From Rhodoferax antarcticus ANT.BR (GTDB lineage Bacteria > Pseudomonadota > Gammaproteobacteria > Burkholderiales > Burkholderiaceae_C): 64,000 nt of DNA. Both the position numbers and the translations under genes were made by a program. The DNA is taken from NCBI RefSeq assembly GCF_001938565.1, contig NZ_MSYM01000008.1, forward strand, positions 248,001 to 312,000, written 5' to 3'. The first letter of the stretch is position 1; each line of letters starts with the position of its first letter. The notes beneath the pieces are model-generated. The model worked only from the letters and a program-made list of their open reading frames with translations. It had not been told where the DNA came from and did not search any database. Shown one piece after another: positions 52,395 to 60,633 of the stretch.

Positions 52395-53069
52395 TTAACC
52401 TGGTATTTTTTCAAGACAGTAGCCCAGACCGCGCACCGTGGCGATGCGGATCGGGCCTTTTTCAATCTTCTTGCGCAGGCGGTGGATGTAAACCTCGATG
52501 GCGTTGTTGCTCACTTCTTCGCCCCATTCGCATAAGCGCTCTACCAACTGGTCTTTGCTCACCAGGCGCCCAGCGCGCTGCAGCAGCACTTCAAGCAGGC
52601 CCAGTTCTCGGGCAGACAGTTCCACCATCACGCCGTCAATGGTGGCAACGCGCCCGCCCTGGTCGTAAATCAATGGACCGTGTTTGATGGTGCTGCTGGC
52701 CGCACCCATGCCCCGGCGGCTTAGCGCGCGCACCCGCGCTTCAAGCTCCTGCAGGCTGAACGGTTTGGCCATGTAATCGTCGGCGCCATAGTCCAAGCCT
52801 TTGACCCGCTCTTCCACGCTGTCGGCAGCGGTCAGGATCAGCACTGGTAGCGTGGAGCCCCGGGCGCGCAGTTTCTTCAGGACTTCAAGCCCGTGCATTT
52901 TGGGCAGGCCCAAGTCCAGAATCAGCAGGTCGAATTCGGTGTTGGTCATCAGCGCGGCATCGGCCTCGGAGCCGCTTGCCACATGGTCGACGGCGGCGCC
53001 TGAGCTGCGCAGGGCCCGCAGCAGGCCGTCGGCTAGGACTTGATCATCTTCAGCTATCAAAATTCGCAT
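52395..53069 (-). CDS. OmpR-family response regulator (TctD/QseB type)
   Basis: 224 residues from ATG 53069, with AGGAG eight bases upstream. Receiver domain: EDDQ at 7-10, phospho-acceptor Asp52 in LLILDLGLPKM, conserved Thr and Lys (ILTAAD, DYMAKPFS). DNA-binding winged helix at the C-terminus (LSARELGLLEVLLQRAGRLV ... VYIHRLRKKIEKGPIRIATV). First gene of the pair with the kinase. Confidence 0.93.
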   Translation of the reverse strand: MRILIAEDDQVLADGLLRALRSSGAAVDHVASGSEADAALMTNTEFDLLILDLGLPKMHGLEVLKKLRARGSTLPVLILTAADSVEERVKGLDYGADDYMAKPFSLQELEARVRALSRRGMGAASSTIKHGPLIYDQGGRVATIDGVMVELSARELGLLEVLLQRAGRLVSKDQLVERLCEWGEEVSNNAIEVYIHRLRKKIEKGPIRIATVRGLGYCLEKIPG

Positions 53070-53139
53070 CGTTGTCTCCTCATGATGGCCTGAGTGGCCG
53101 GCGACCGTGGCGGACCCGCTGGGTGCTATTTTGATTATT

Positions 53140-53613
53140 TTAGGCCGCGTAAGCTTCGAGTCCGATGGCAATCACGGTGGCCACTTCCGTACCCACTGCC
53201 GCACGCAACTCAGCCTCGGTTTGGGTCACGGCTTCTGCAAAGGCCTGCAGCCAGGCCAGACCCGTGGCGGTGAAGACCACCCGACGCGCCCGGGCATCTT
53301 GCGCGTCGCTCTGGCGCTGCACCAAGCCCCAGGCTTCGCACTGGTCCACCAGCTTGCCCATCGCCTGTTTGCTGACACCGGCGCGCTGCGCCAAATCGGT
53401 CAAACGTGAGCCGTCTAGCGCCAGATGCCGGGTGATGTGGATGTGCGAGGCGGTCAGGCTGCCGCGCGTCGCCAGGTTGGAGAGGGCCAGCGGCACTTGG
53501 TCATTGCCAGCCATGAGTTGCAGCACGCGGGCATCAAAGCGCTGCAGCGCCAGGGCCAACCAGTGGCCCAAATGCGCCTGGCGCCACCCGCTGTCGGAAA
53601 GTGAATGGGTCAT
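53140..53613 (-). CDS. MarR-family transcriptional regulator
   Basis: 157 residues. Winged helix: ASHIHITRHLALDGSRLTDL AQRAGVSKQAMGKLVDQCEA WGLVQRQSD, followed by the wing ARARRVVFTATGLAWLQAF. It is divergent from recA; a palindrome-like site just upstream of its start is a likely operator. Effector and targets are unknown. Confidence 0.9.
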   Translation of the reverse strand: MTHSLSDSGWRQAHLGHWLALALQRFDARVLQLMAGNDQVPLALSNLATRGSLTASHIHITRHLALDGSRLTDLAQRAGVSKQAMGKLVDQCEAWGLVQRQSDAQDARARRVVFTATGLAWLQAFAEAVTQTEAELRAAVGTEVATVIAIGLEAYAA

Positions 53614-53621
53614 GTTGCAAA

Positions 53622-53640
53622 TAGTAAATCAAATTGACTA
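53622..53640. promoter_or_regulatory. Candidate MarR operator
   Basis: TAGTAAATCAAATTGACTA is an imperfect palindrome (7 of 9 arm pairs) beginning nine bases before the MarR start codon, of the length and AT-richness usual for MarR sites. Confidence 0.45.
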
Positions 53641-53679
53641 AAAATAGGCTATTTAGTTTTCAATATTGCTTATAGACTA

Positions 53680-53695
53680 CTGTTCAAGCATCCAG
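53680..53695. promoter_or_regulatory. LexA (SOS) box upstream of recA
   Basis: CTGTTCAAGCATCCAG fits CTGT-N8-ACAG with one mismatch (A to C in the right half). It lies 72 bases before the recA start, as expected for SOS control. Confidence 0.65.
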
Positions 53696-53767
53696 CCTGT
53701 TGTTAAAACCAGAAAATGCGAAAACCTCAACCTTAAGCTTACGTCATCAACTTTCAGGAGAAGCCTC

Positions 53768-54850
53768 ATGGACGCACCCGTTAAAGCCCCCACCCCCGTG
53801 AACGCCGAAAAAGCCAAAGCCTTGCAAGTGGCGCTGGCGCAGATTGAAAAGCAATTCGGCAAGGGCACCATCATGCGCCTGGGCGAAGGCGAGGTCATCG
53901 AAGACATCCAGGTGGTGTCCACCGGCTCGCTTGGGCTGGACATTGCCCTGGGCGTGGGCGGCTTGCCGCGCGGCCGTGTGGTGGAAATTTATGGCCCGGA
54001 GTCTTCCGGCAAAACCACGCTCACCTTGCAGGTCATTGCCGAGATGCAAAAAGTCGGCGGCCAATGTGCGTTTGTCGATGCCGAGCATGCGCTGGACATC
54101 CAATACGCACAAAACCTCGGCATCAACCTGCAAGACCTGCTGATCAGCCAGCCTGACACCGGCGAGCAGGCGCTGGAAATCGTTGATAGCTTGGTGCGCT
54201 CCGGCGCGGTCGACTTGATCGTGGTCGACTCGGTCGCGGCTTTGACGCCCAAGGCCGAGCTAGAAGGCGAAATGGGCGACAGCCTGCCCGGCCTGCAAGC
54301 CCGGCTGATGAGCCAAGCGCTGCGCAAGTTGACCGCCCACATCAAGAAAACCAACTGCACGGTCATTTTCATCAACCAGATCCGCATGAAGATTGGCGTC
54401 ATGTTCGGCAGCCCCGAGACCACCACCGGCGGCAATGCACTGAAGTTTTACGCCTCGGTGCGCCTGGATATTCGCCGTACCGGCACCATCAAAAAGGGCG
54501 AAGAGGCCATCGGCAATGAGACCAAAGTCAAGGTCGTCAAGAACAAGGTGGCGCCGCCGTTCAAAACAGCCGAGTTCGACATCATGTTTGGCCTGGGCAT
54601 CAGCCGCGAGGGCGAGATCATCGACATGGGTGTTAATGCCAACATCCTGGACAAGTCTGGCGCCTGGTACGCCTACAACGGCGAAAAGATCGGCCAGGGG
54701 CGCGACAACGCGCGTGAATTCCTGAAAGAAAACCCAGGCCTCTCGCGCGAGATTGAGAACAAAGTGCGGTCCTCACTGGGCATTCCCTTGCTGGCGGGTA
54801 GCGAGGTGCCCGCAGCCGCTGCCAAAGTTACAAGCAAAAAGGGCCTCTAA
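53768..54850 (+). CDS. recA: Recombinase RecA
   Basis: 360 residues from ATG 53768 ([20 protein letters not shown]), with AGGAG about eight bases upstream. Walker [13 protein letters not shown] motif, Walker [21 protein letters not shown]1 and L2 loops ([32 protein letters not shown]). It catalyses strand exchange and LexA autocleavage. The last codons and TAA coincide with the start of repeat copy M (GGCCTCTAA). Next gene is recX. Confidence 0.98.
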   Translation: MDAPVKAPTPVNAEKAKALQVALAQIEKQFGKGTIMRLGEGEVIEDIQVVSTGSLGLDIALGVGGLPRGRVVEIYGPESSGKTTLTLQVIAEMQKVGGQCAFVDAEHALDIQYAQNLGINLQDLLISQPDTGEQALEIVDSLVRSGAVDLIVVDSVAALTPKAELEGEMGDSLPGLQARLMSQALRKLTAHIKKTNCTVIFINQIRMKIGVMFGSPETTTGGNALKFYASVRLDIRRTGTIKKGEEAIGNETKVKVVKNKVAPPFKTAEFDIMFGLGISREGEIIDMGVNANILDKSGAWYAYNGEKIGQGRDNAREFLKENPGLSREIENKVRSSLGIPLLAGSEVPAAAAKVTSKKGL

Positions 54851-54880
54851 CCCTTATGTATAAAGCGCTGGCAGCTATCA
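54842..54880 (+). repeat. Dispersed repeat, copy M
   Basis: GGCCTCTAACCCTTATG then TATAAAGCGCTGGCAGCTATC. Its GGC CTC TAA is the end of the recA reading frame, so the repeat supplies the recA stop codon and two residues (Gly-Leu). Confidence 0.85.
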
Positions 54881-54900
54881 ATAGATGAATTGACCGCGGT

Positions 54901-55350
54901 ATGGGTTTTGCTGCACCTTCGCTCAAAGGGCGCGCCCTGCGCCTGCTGAGCGGCCGCGAATACTCCCGGCTGGAGCTGGAACGCAAGCTTGCCACCTTCG
55001 AAGAAGAGCCCGGCAGTCTGGCCGCTGCGCTGGATGATTTGCAGGCCAAAGGCTTCATCAGCGAGCAGCGTGTGCTGGAGTCGGTGGTGAATCGCCGTGC
55101 ACCTAAGCTCGGCGCAACGCGCATCAAGCAGGAACTGCAGGCCAAGGGGTTGGCGCCCGAGGCTGTCGCCCAGGCTGTATCGGAACTGCGAACCACCGAA
55201 CTGCCGCGTGCCCGCGACGTGTGGCGAAAAAAGTTTGGTCAGGCGCCTGCAGACGCAGCCCAGCGCGCCAAGCAGATGCGTTTTCTGGCGAGCCGGGGCT
55301 TTGGTGGCGACACCATTGCGCGTGTCGTTGCGGGCGGTGATGACGATTGA
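54901..55350 (+). CDS. recX: Regulatory protein RecX
   Basis: 149 residues. Three-helix repeats typical of RecX: LKGRALRLLSGREYSRLELE RKL, LDDLQAKGFISEQRVLESVV, KLGATRIKQELQAKGLAPEA and a final QMRFLASRGFGGDTIARVV. It inhibits RecA filament growth. Located 50 bases after recA, the usual arrangement. Confidence 0.93.
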   Translation: MGFAAPSLKGRALRLLSGREYSRLELERKLATFEEEPGSLAAALDDLQAKGFISEQRVLESVVNRRAPKLGATRIKQELQAKGLAPEAVAQAVSELRTTELPRARDVWRKKFGQAPADAAQRAKQMRFLASRGFGGDTIARVVAGGDDD

Positions 55351-55417
55351 ATCTGCCCCAACACCTGTTGACGGCTTACCGCCAGAACTGCTACCGAGGC
55401 AAGTCCTTGGAGCGGCT

Positions 55418-55450
55418 GACGATTTCTGGTACTCCAGTATGAGGAGGCCG
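55418..55450 (+). repeat. 33-bp segment shared with 35174-35206
   Basis: GACGATTTCTGGTACTCCAG then TATGAGGAGGCCG, 32 of 33 bases identical to the minus-strand segment upstream of deoC. Located between recX and argC, outside both. Confidence 0.7.
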
Positions 55451-55479
55451 ACCCAAGGGCTTGCCTTGCGGGTCAGAAG

Positions 55480-56433
55480 TTAAAGCCCCAGCATCAGTTT
55501 CAGGTTTTGCACCGCTGCGCCACTGGCGCCTTTGCCCAGGTTGTCCAGCCGCGCCACCAGCACCGCGTGGCGAAAGCTGTCGCTGGCGTCTTGGTTGCCA
55601 AACACGCGCAACTCCATCGCATCGCTGCCGTCAAGCGCCACCGCGTCCAACTTGCTGTCAGAGTCGGTTTCCACCACGCTGACCCATTCACTACCTTGGT
55701 AATGGCTGGCCAGCACCTGATGCACATCAGACACGCTGGGTTGGCCCGGCAGCAGGTCCAGATGCAGCGGGATTTGCACCAGCATGCCTTGCTTGAAATT
55801 GGCCACCGCAGGCACAAACAGCGGGCGACGCGTCAAGCCGGTGCAGGCCAGAATCTCCGGGATGTGTTTGTGCTTGAGGCTCAGTGCATACAACTCATAT
55901 GCTGGCGCGTTGCCTTGCTCGTACGCTTCAATCATGCTGCGGCCACCGCCTGAGTAGCCGCTGACCGCAGGCAAACACAGTGGAAAATCGAGCGGGATCA
56001 GGCCCGCGTCAATGAGCGGGCGCAGCAAAGCAATCGCGCCGGTGGCGTAACACCCCGGGTTGGCCACGCGCCGGGCGTTCTGAATCGCCTCGCGCTGGCC
56101 AGAGCACAATTCAGCAAAGCCATAAACCCAGCCAGGTGCGGTGCGATGCGCCGTGGAGGCATCTATGAGTTTTGGGCCTTTTTGGCAAAACCCCAAGTCC
56201 AGGCCTGAAGCCCTTTCAATATCTGCGATCATAGCTACTGATTCAATAGCTGCCTCGTCATGCAAGCACAGCACCACAAGATCCACCTGCGCCATCAGCG
56301 CGCGTTTGGCGCTAACGTCTTTGCGCAACTCAGGCGCGATGCTGACCAATTCGATGCCGGGCATGCCCTGAAGGCGCTCGCGAATTTGCAAGCCGGTGGT
56401 GCCGGCTTCTCCGTCGATGAATATTTTCTGCAT
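55480..56433 (-). CDS. argC: N-acetyl-gamma-glutamyl-phosphate reductase (short, type 2)
   Basis: 317 residues. NAD(P)-binding start [38 protein letters not shown], catalytic Cys in [19 protein letters not shown], and [17 protein letters not shown]. It reduces N-acetyl-glutamyl phosphate to the semialdehyde in arginine synthesis. Between [14 protein letters not shown] and [13 protein letters not shown] the protein has extra residues; the DNA there (56202-56244) resembles the dispersed repeat (AAGCCCTTTCAATATC ... AGCTACTGATTCAA) in frame. Confidence 0.93.
   Translation of the reverse strand: MQKIFIDGEAGTTGLQIRERLQGMPGIELVSIAPELRKDVSAKRALMAQVDLVVLCLHDEAAIESVAMIADIERASGLDLGFCQKGPKLIDASTAHRTAPGWVYGFAELCSGQREAIQNARRVANPGCYATGAIALLRPLIDAGLIPLDFPLCLPAVSGYSGGGRSMIEAYEQGNAPAYELYALSLKHKHIPEILACTGLTRRPLFVPAVANFKQGMLVQIPLHLDLLPGQPSVSDVHQVLASHYQGSEWVSVVETDSDSKLDAVALDGSDAMELRVFGNQDASDSFRHAVLVARLDNLGKGASGAAVQNLKLMLGL
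56202..56244 (+). repeat. Dispersed repeat-like segment inside argC (copy Q)
   Basis: GGCCTGAAGCCCTTTCAAT then ATCTGCGATCATAGCTACTG and ATTCAA, comparable to copy L (GGCCTCTAGCCCTTTAAG ... ATAGCTATTGAATCA). It stays in the argC frame. Confidence 0.6.
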
Positions 56434-56596
56434 GGTGAATCGGGCTCCTGTTGCCGCGGCGCCTTGTAAGGCGGCCTAAAGATTGCGCTAAAGCACCATG
56501 ATACAGTTCTGGCCCTATCGCAAAGCGTTGGCAACTCGCTGTCAAACAGCGGATTTTTGACACCATTCAACCACCCGTTCCTAAGAGAAACAGCTC

Positions 56597-57767
56597 ATGA
56601 AAATTCACGAGTACCAAGGCAAGGAAATCTTGCGCCAAGCCGGTGTGCCAGTGCCCCGCGGCATTGCAGCATTCACGGTTCAAGAAGCGGTGGAAGCCGC
56701 GCAAAAGCTCGGCGGCCCGGTATGGGTGGTCAAAGCGCAAATCCATGCGGGTGGTCGCGGTAAGGGCGGTGGCGTGAAGCTGGCGCGCTCGATTGACGAG
56801 GTCAGACAACTCGCGTCAGAGATTCTGGGCATGCAGTTGGTCACCCATCAGACCGGCCCGCTGGGTCAGAAAGTGCGCCGCCTGCTGATTGAAGATGGCG
56901 CTGACATCAAAAAAGAATACTACGTGTCGGCCGTGACCGACCGTACCAGCCAGCGCGTGGCCATGATTGTCTCTTCTGAAGGCGGCATGGACATCGAACA
57001 CGTGGCAGAAGTGAGCCCTGAGAAGATCATCACCGAAATTGTCGACCCGGCCACCGGCCTGACTGATGCCCAAGCCACCAAGCTGTCCAACGCGATTGGC
57101 GTGCCTGCTGACTCGGTGGCGCAAGCTGCCGACGTGCTGCAGAAGATCTACAAGGTCTACATGGACACCGACGCATCGCTGGTGGAAATCAACCCACTGA
57201 TTCTGGAAGGCAATGGCAACATCAAAGCCATCGACGCCAAGTTCAACTTTGATGCCAACGCGCTGTACCGTCACCCGGAAATTGTGGCTTACCGCGATCT
57301 GGACGAAGAAGACCCGGCCGAAGTGGAAGCCAGCAAGTTTGACCTGGCCTACATCAGCCTGGACGGCGATATTGGCTGTCTGGTCAACGGTGCCGGTCTG
57401 GCCATGGCTACCATGGACACCATCAAGCTGTTTGGCGCTGAGCCTGCCAACTTTCTGGACGTGGGCGGCGGTGCCACCCCCGAGAAGGTCACCGAAGCCT
57501 TCAAGATCATGCTGAAAAACCCCAAGGTCAAGGCCATTCTGGTCAACATCTTTGGCGGCATCATGAAGTGCGACACCATCGCCCACGGCGTGATCACTGC
57601 TTGCAAAGCCACCCATTTGAGCGTGCCGCTGGTGGTGCGCATGAAGGGTACCAACGAAGAGATGGGTAAAAAAAATGCTGGTCGAGTCTGGCCTGCCCAT
57701 CATCAGCGCCGACACCATGGCCGACGCCGCTCAAAAAGTGGTCGCCGCTGTCAAAGCCGCAGCTTGA
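56597..57767 (+). CDS. sucC: Succinyl-CoA synthetase beta subunit, frameshift near the end
   Basis: Begins [25 protein letters not shown]-grasp domain, [37 protein letters not shown] and [20 protein letters not shown] follow. After GTNEEMGKK a run of eight A (57668-57675) puts the frame off by one: as written it reads to 57832, while one A fewer restores [20 protein letters not shown] to TGA at 57765-57767, the normal family end. Most likely a sequence error or a recent mutation, since sucC is normally needed for the citric acid cycle. Confidence 0.9.
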
Positions 57768-57846
57768 ACGTCGTGAAACCTTGTGGGACAGACCGCAGCT
57801 ACGCAAAGCGAGCCAGCTCTGTCCCCAACTGACTAGAAAGAGAACC

Positions 57847-58740
57847 ATGTCCATTCTGATCAACAAAGACACCAAGGTCATCACCCAAGGCATGACCGGC
57901 AAGACCGGTCAGTTCCACACCGAAAAGTGCCAGGAATACGCCAACGGCAAGCATTGTTTCGCCGCTGGCGTGAACCCCAAGAAGGCTGGCGAATCTATTT
58001 TCGGCATCCCGATTTACGCCTCCGTGAATGAAGCGGCGCGAGAGACCGGCTCCACCGTGTCGGTGATTTACGTGCCGCCCGCAGGCGCTTCTGCTGCCAT
58101 CTGGGAAGCCGTTGAAGCCGATCTGGACCTGGTCATTTGCATCACCGAAGGCATTCCGGTGCGTGACATGCTTGAAGTGCGCAACAAAATGCGCGCCAAA
58201 GAGGCCGCCGGCGGCAAGAAAACCCTGCTGCTCGGGCCCAATTGCCCTGGTGTCATCACCCCTGAAGAGATCAAGATTGGCATCATGCCCGGTCACATTC
58301 ACCGCAAGGGTCGCATTGGTGTGGTGTCGCGCTCGGGCACGTTGACCTACGAAGCGGTGGCGCAATTGACCGAAATCGGTCTGGGCCAATCTACCGCTGT
58401 TGGTATTGGTGGCGACCCGATCAATGGCCTGAAGCACATCGACATCATGCAAGCCTTTAACGACGATCCTGACACCGATGCGGTCATCATGATCGGCGAA
58501 ATTGGCGGCCCCGACGAGGCTGAAGCTGCCCGCTGGTGCAAGCTCAATATGAAGAAACCGATCGTCGGCTTCATCGCTGGCGTGACCGCCCCGGCTGGCA
58601 AGCGCATGGGCCACGCCGGTGCGCTGATTTCTGGCGGAGCCGATACCGCCGAAGCCAAACTGGCGGTGATGGAAGAGTGCGGTTTCAAGATTACACGCAA
58701 TCCGTCCGAGATGGCCAAGTTGCTCAAGGCGATGCTCTGA
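57847..58740 (+). CDS. sucD: Succinyl-CoA synthetase alpha subunit
   Basis: 297 residues. CoA-binding start (MSILINKDTKVITQGMTGKT GQFH), VIYVPPAGASAAIWEA, ICITEGIPVRDM, LGPNCPGVITPEEIKIGIMP, and catalytic His in MGHAGALISGGADTAEAKLA. With SucC it makes ATP (or GTP) and succinate from succinyl-CoA. It follows sucC after 79 bases and ends the operon. Confidence 0.97.
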   Translation: MSILINKDTKVITQGMTGKTGQFHTEKCQEYANGKHCFAAGVNPKKAGESIFGIPIYASVNEAARETGSTVSVIYVPPAGASAAIWEAVEADLDLVICITEGIPVRDMLEVRNKMRAKEAAGGKKTLLLGPNCPGVITPEEIKIGIMPGHIHRKGRIGVVSRSGTLTYEAVAQLTEIGLGQSTAVGIGGDPINGLKHIDIMQAFNDDPDTDAVIMIGEIGGPDEAEAARWCKLNMKKPIVGFIAGVTAPAGKRMGHAGALISGGADTAEAKLAVMEECGFKITRNPSEMAKLLKAML

Positions 58741-58787
58741 AAACCTGATGCGTGGATGCCCCCAGGTGTGCTCTGGGCAGGCTGCAG

Positions 58788-58822
58788 GCCGGACTGTCCC
58801 GAGGGGCAATCCGGCTTTTTTT
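58788..58822 (+). terminator. Terminator after sucD
   Basis: GCCGGACTGTCCC GAG GGGCAATCCGGC forms a stem with one mismatch, then seven T. Strong rho-independent terminator. The remaining 160 bases up to 58983 show no gene I can identify. Confidence 0.88.
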
Positions 58823-58983
58823 ATGCTTTGATACGGGTTGCGCGAAAGAAAAGCATGAAATGCCCATGGACATGTTTGCCAGGAAGCCAGACATTCCACT
58901 TATTATTCGTTTCGTTTTACAAGTTTTTACAAATCAAGTCGTGGGCTGTCTCACGGTTGAATCCGTCGTTAGGAGAACCTCAG

Positions 58984-59073
58984 TTGGCACTGAACAACGC
59001 CCTGGTTGCAGGGGCTACGAATAAAGGGCCGGTCATTCGCCCGGCCGGTCGGGGTATGCCCTGTTACCCATGA
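58984..59073 (+). CDS. Possible small leader peptide coupled to the PP2C gene
   Basis: TTG start at 58984, eight bases after AGGAG, encoding 29 residues (LALNNALVAGATNKGPVIRP, then AGRGMPCYP) and ending in a TGA that overlaps the ATG of the PP2C gene (ATGA). A ribosome-binding site plus coupling suggests translation, but the peptide itself resembles nothing known and could be chance. Confidence 0.35.
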   Translation: MALNNALVAGATNKGPVIRPAGRGMPCYP

Positions 59074-59861
59074 TGCAGTTTAGTTTTCATGGACTGACAG
59101 ATACCGGCCTGGTCCGGACCAACAACGAAGATGCGTTTGACTTCGACGCCATCCACGGCGTTGCCATGCTCGCGGACGGTATGGGCGGCTACAACGCGGG
59201 AGAAGTGGCCAGCAGCATGGCGGTGCTGGGCGTCAAGGGTGAACTGGTGCGTTGGTTGGCGGCCAACGGCCCCCACCAAAGTGCCAAGCAAGTGTCGCGA
59301 GTCGTTGAGACCTGCTTTGACGAGGCCAATCTGGCCATCCTGAACGCCTCTATTTCCAACCCGCACTACACCGGCATGGGCACGACGCTGGTGGTGGGCG
59401 TGTTTCATGACAGGCGGCTGATCCTCGCCCATGTGGGCGACTCACGCTGTTACCGCCTGCGTTCTGGCGTGCTGACGCAGATGACCAAAGACCACTCGAT
59501 GCTGCAGGAGCAGGTGGATGCCGGTTTTCTGACACAAGCGCAAGCCGCCTACGCACCTGGCAAAAACCTGCTGACCCGAGCGCTGGGTGTCGAGGAGGTT
59601 TTACGCGTTGATCTGCGTGAACACGCTGTCGAGCCAGGCGACCTGTATCTGATGTGCTCGGACGGCCTGACCGACATGATGACTGACAAAGAGATGACGC
59701 TGGTTCTGACGCAGCGCGCCCAGTTAGTCCAAATGGCCGCTGAACTGGTAGAGCAGTGCAACCGCAACGGCGGGCGTGACAATATCTCGGTCATGTTGGT
59801 GCAGGCTGACGGTCCCGCCGGGAAAACCGGGTTAATCTCACGCATGTTCAGTAAGCCCTGA
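59070..59861 (+). CDS. PP2C-type serine/threonine protein phosphatase
   Basis: 263 residues (start ATGATG; first ATG at 59070). PP2C motifs: GLTDTGLVRTNNEDAF, MLADGMGGYNAGEVASSMAV, GTTLVVGV, AHVGDSRCYRLR, MCSDGLTDMMTDKEM and GGRDNISVMLVQ, giving the two-metal Asp cluster. It resembles Stp1-type phosphatases that dephosphorylate Ser/Thr kinase substrates. No kinase gene adjoins it. It is followed by the FHA gene after 57 bases and the GspE-type ATPase gene. Confidence 0.93.
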   Translation: MMQFSFHGLTDTGLVRTNNEDAFDFDAIHGVAMLADGMGGYNAGEVASSMAVLGVKGELVRWLAANGPHQSAKQVSRVVETCFDEANLAILNASISNPHYTGMGTTLVVGVFHDRRLILAHVGDSRCYRLRSGVLTQMTKDHSMLQEQVDAGFLTQAQAAYAPGKNLLTRALGVEEVLRVDLREHAVEPGDLYLMCSDGLTDMMTDKEMTLVLTQRAQLVQMAAELVEQCNRNGGRDNISVMLVQADGPAGKTGLISRMFSKP

Positions 59862-59918
59862 GGTCATGATGGTGATGGCCCAGGCAAACCCATATACTGC
59901 GCTGTACAGGAGGTAGTC

Positions 59919-60557
59919 ATGCCCAAAATAACGGTGATGATGGACGGGGTCGTCCACAGCGAAGTCACGTTAACCAAAGAGCGCACCACTATTGGGCGCA
60001 GGCCTTACAACGATGTGGTGATCGAGAACCTGACGGTCAGCGGCGAGCACGGCGTGCTGATCATGGATGGCAAACAGGTCAGCATCGAAGACTTGCACAG
60101 CACCAACGGCACCTACATAGACGGCAAGGCGGTCAAACGCCAAGTCTTGCGTCATGGCGATGTCATGGACATGGGTAAATACAAGGTCAAGTTCGATGCT
60201 TCGGTCGCGGATGAATTTGGCAAAACCATGCTGTCCACGCCGCGTGCGGCAGCGCCCGCTGCGGCTGTGCCACCGGTGACGCTCACCATGCCCGAATTGC
60301 GTGGCTCTATCAAAGTCTTGTCAGGCGCCGCGGCGGGTCGGGAAATGGCCTTGACCAAGGTGGTGACCACGGTGGGTAAACCTGGGGTATCGGTGGCTGC
60401 GGTGACCCAGCGTCGCCACAATTTCTTTGTGCATCACGTTGAAGGCCATGACCGCATGACCCTCAATGGCGATGTTGTCGGCGCCGAGCCGGTGGTGCTC
60501 AAGCATGGTGACCGGATCATGCTGGCAGGCACTGAGATGCAGTTTTTGCAAGGTTGA
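59919..60557 (+). CDS. Double FHA-domain protein
   Basis: 212 residues. First FHA domain (about 22-95): TTIGRRPYNDVVIENLTVSG EHGVLIM ... LHSTNGTYIDGKAVKRQVL has the Gly-Arg, Ser-x-x-His and Asn-Gly residues that bind phosphothreonine. After an Ala/Pro linker, a second FHA-like domain (about 125-212: MALTKVVTTVGKPGVSVAAV ... DRMTLNGDVVGAEPVVLKHG DRIMLAGTEMQFL) lacks the clear ligand residues. Probably a cytoplasmic adaptor recognising a phosphorylated partner. Confidence 0.9.
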   Translation: MPKITVMMDGVVHSEVTLTKERTTIGRRPYNDVVIENLTVSGEHGVLIMDGKQVSIEDLHSTNGTYIDGKAVKRQVLRHGDVMDMGKYKVKFDASVADEFGKTMLSTPRAAAPAAAVPPVTLTMPELRGSIKVLSGAAAGREMALTKVVTTVGKPGVSVAAVTQRRHNFFVHHVEGHDRMTLNGDVVGAEPVVLKHGDRIMLAGTEMQFLQG

Positions 60558-60633
60558 TGGGTGGTGAGGCTCTTATGGTGAGCCCTGTGTTGTTCGCCTT
60601 GAACCCAGCCCCGCTGCAGGCAATGGCTTTGCC

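Noticed and set aside
57799..58899. A 366-codon minus-strand frame across sucD
   Set aside because: Antisense to sucD, His/Arg-rich composition typical of shadow frames.
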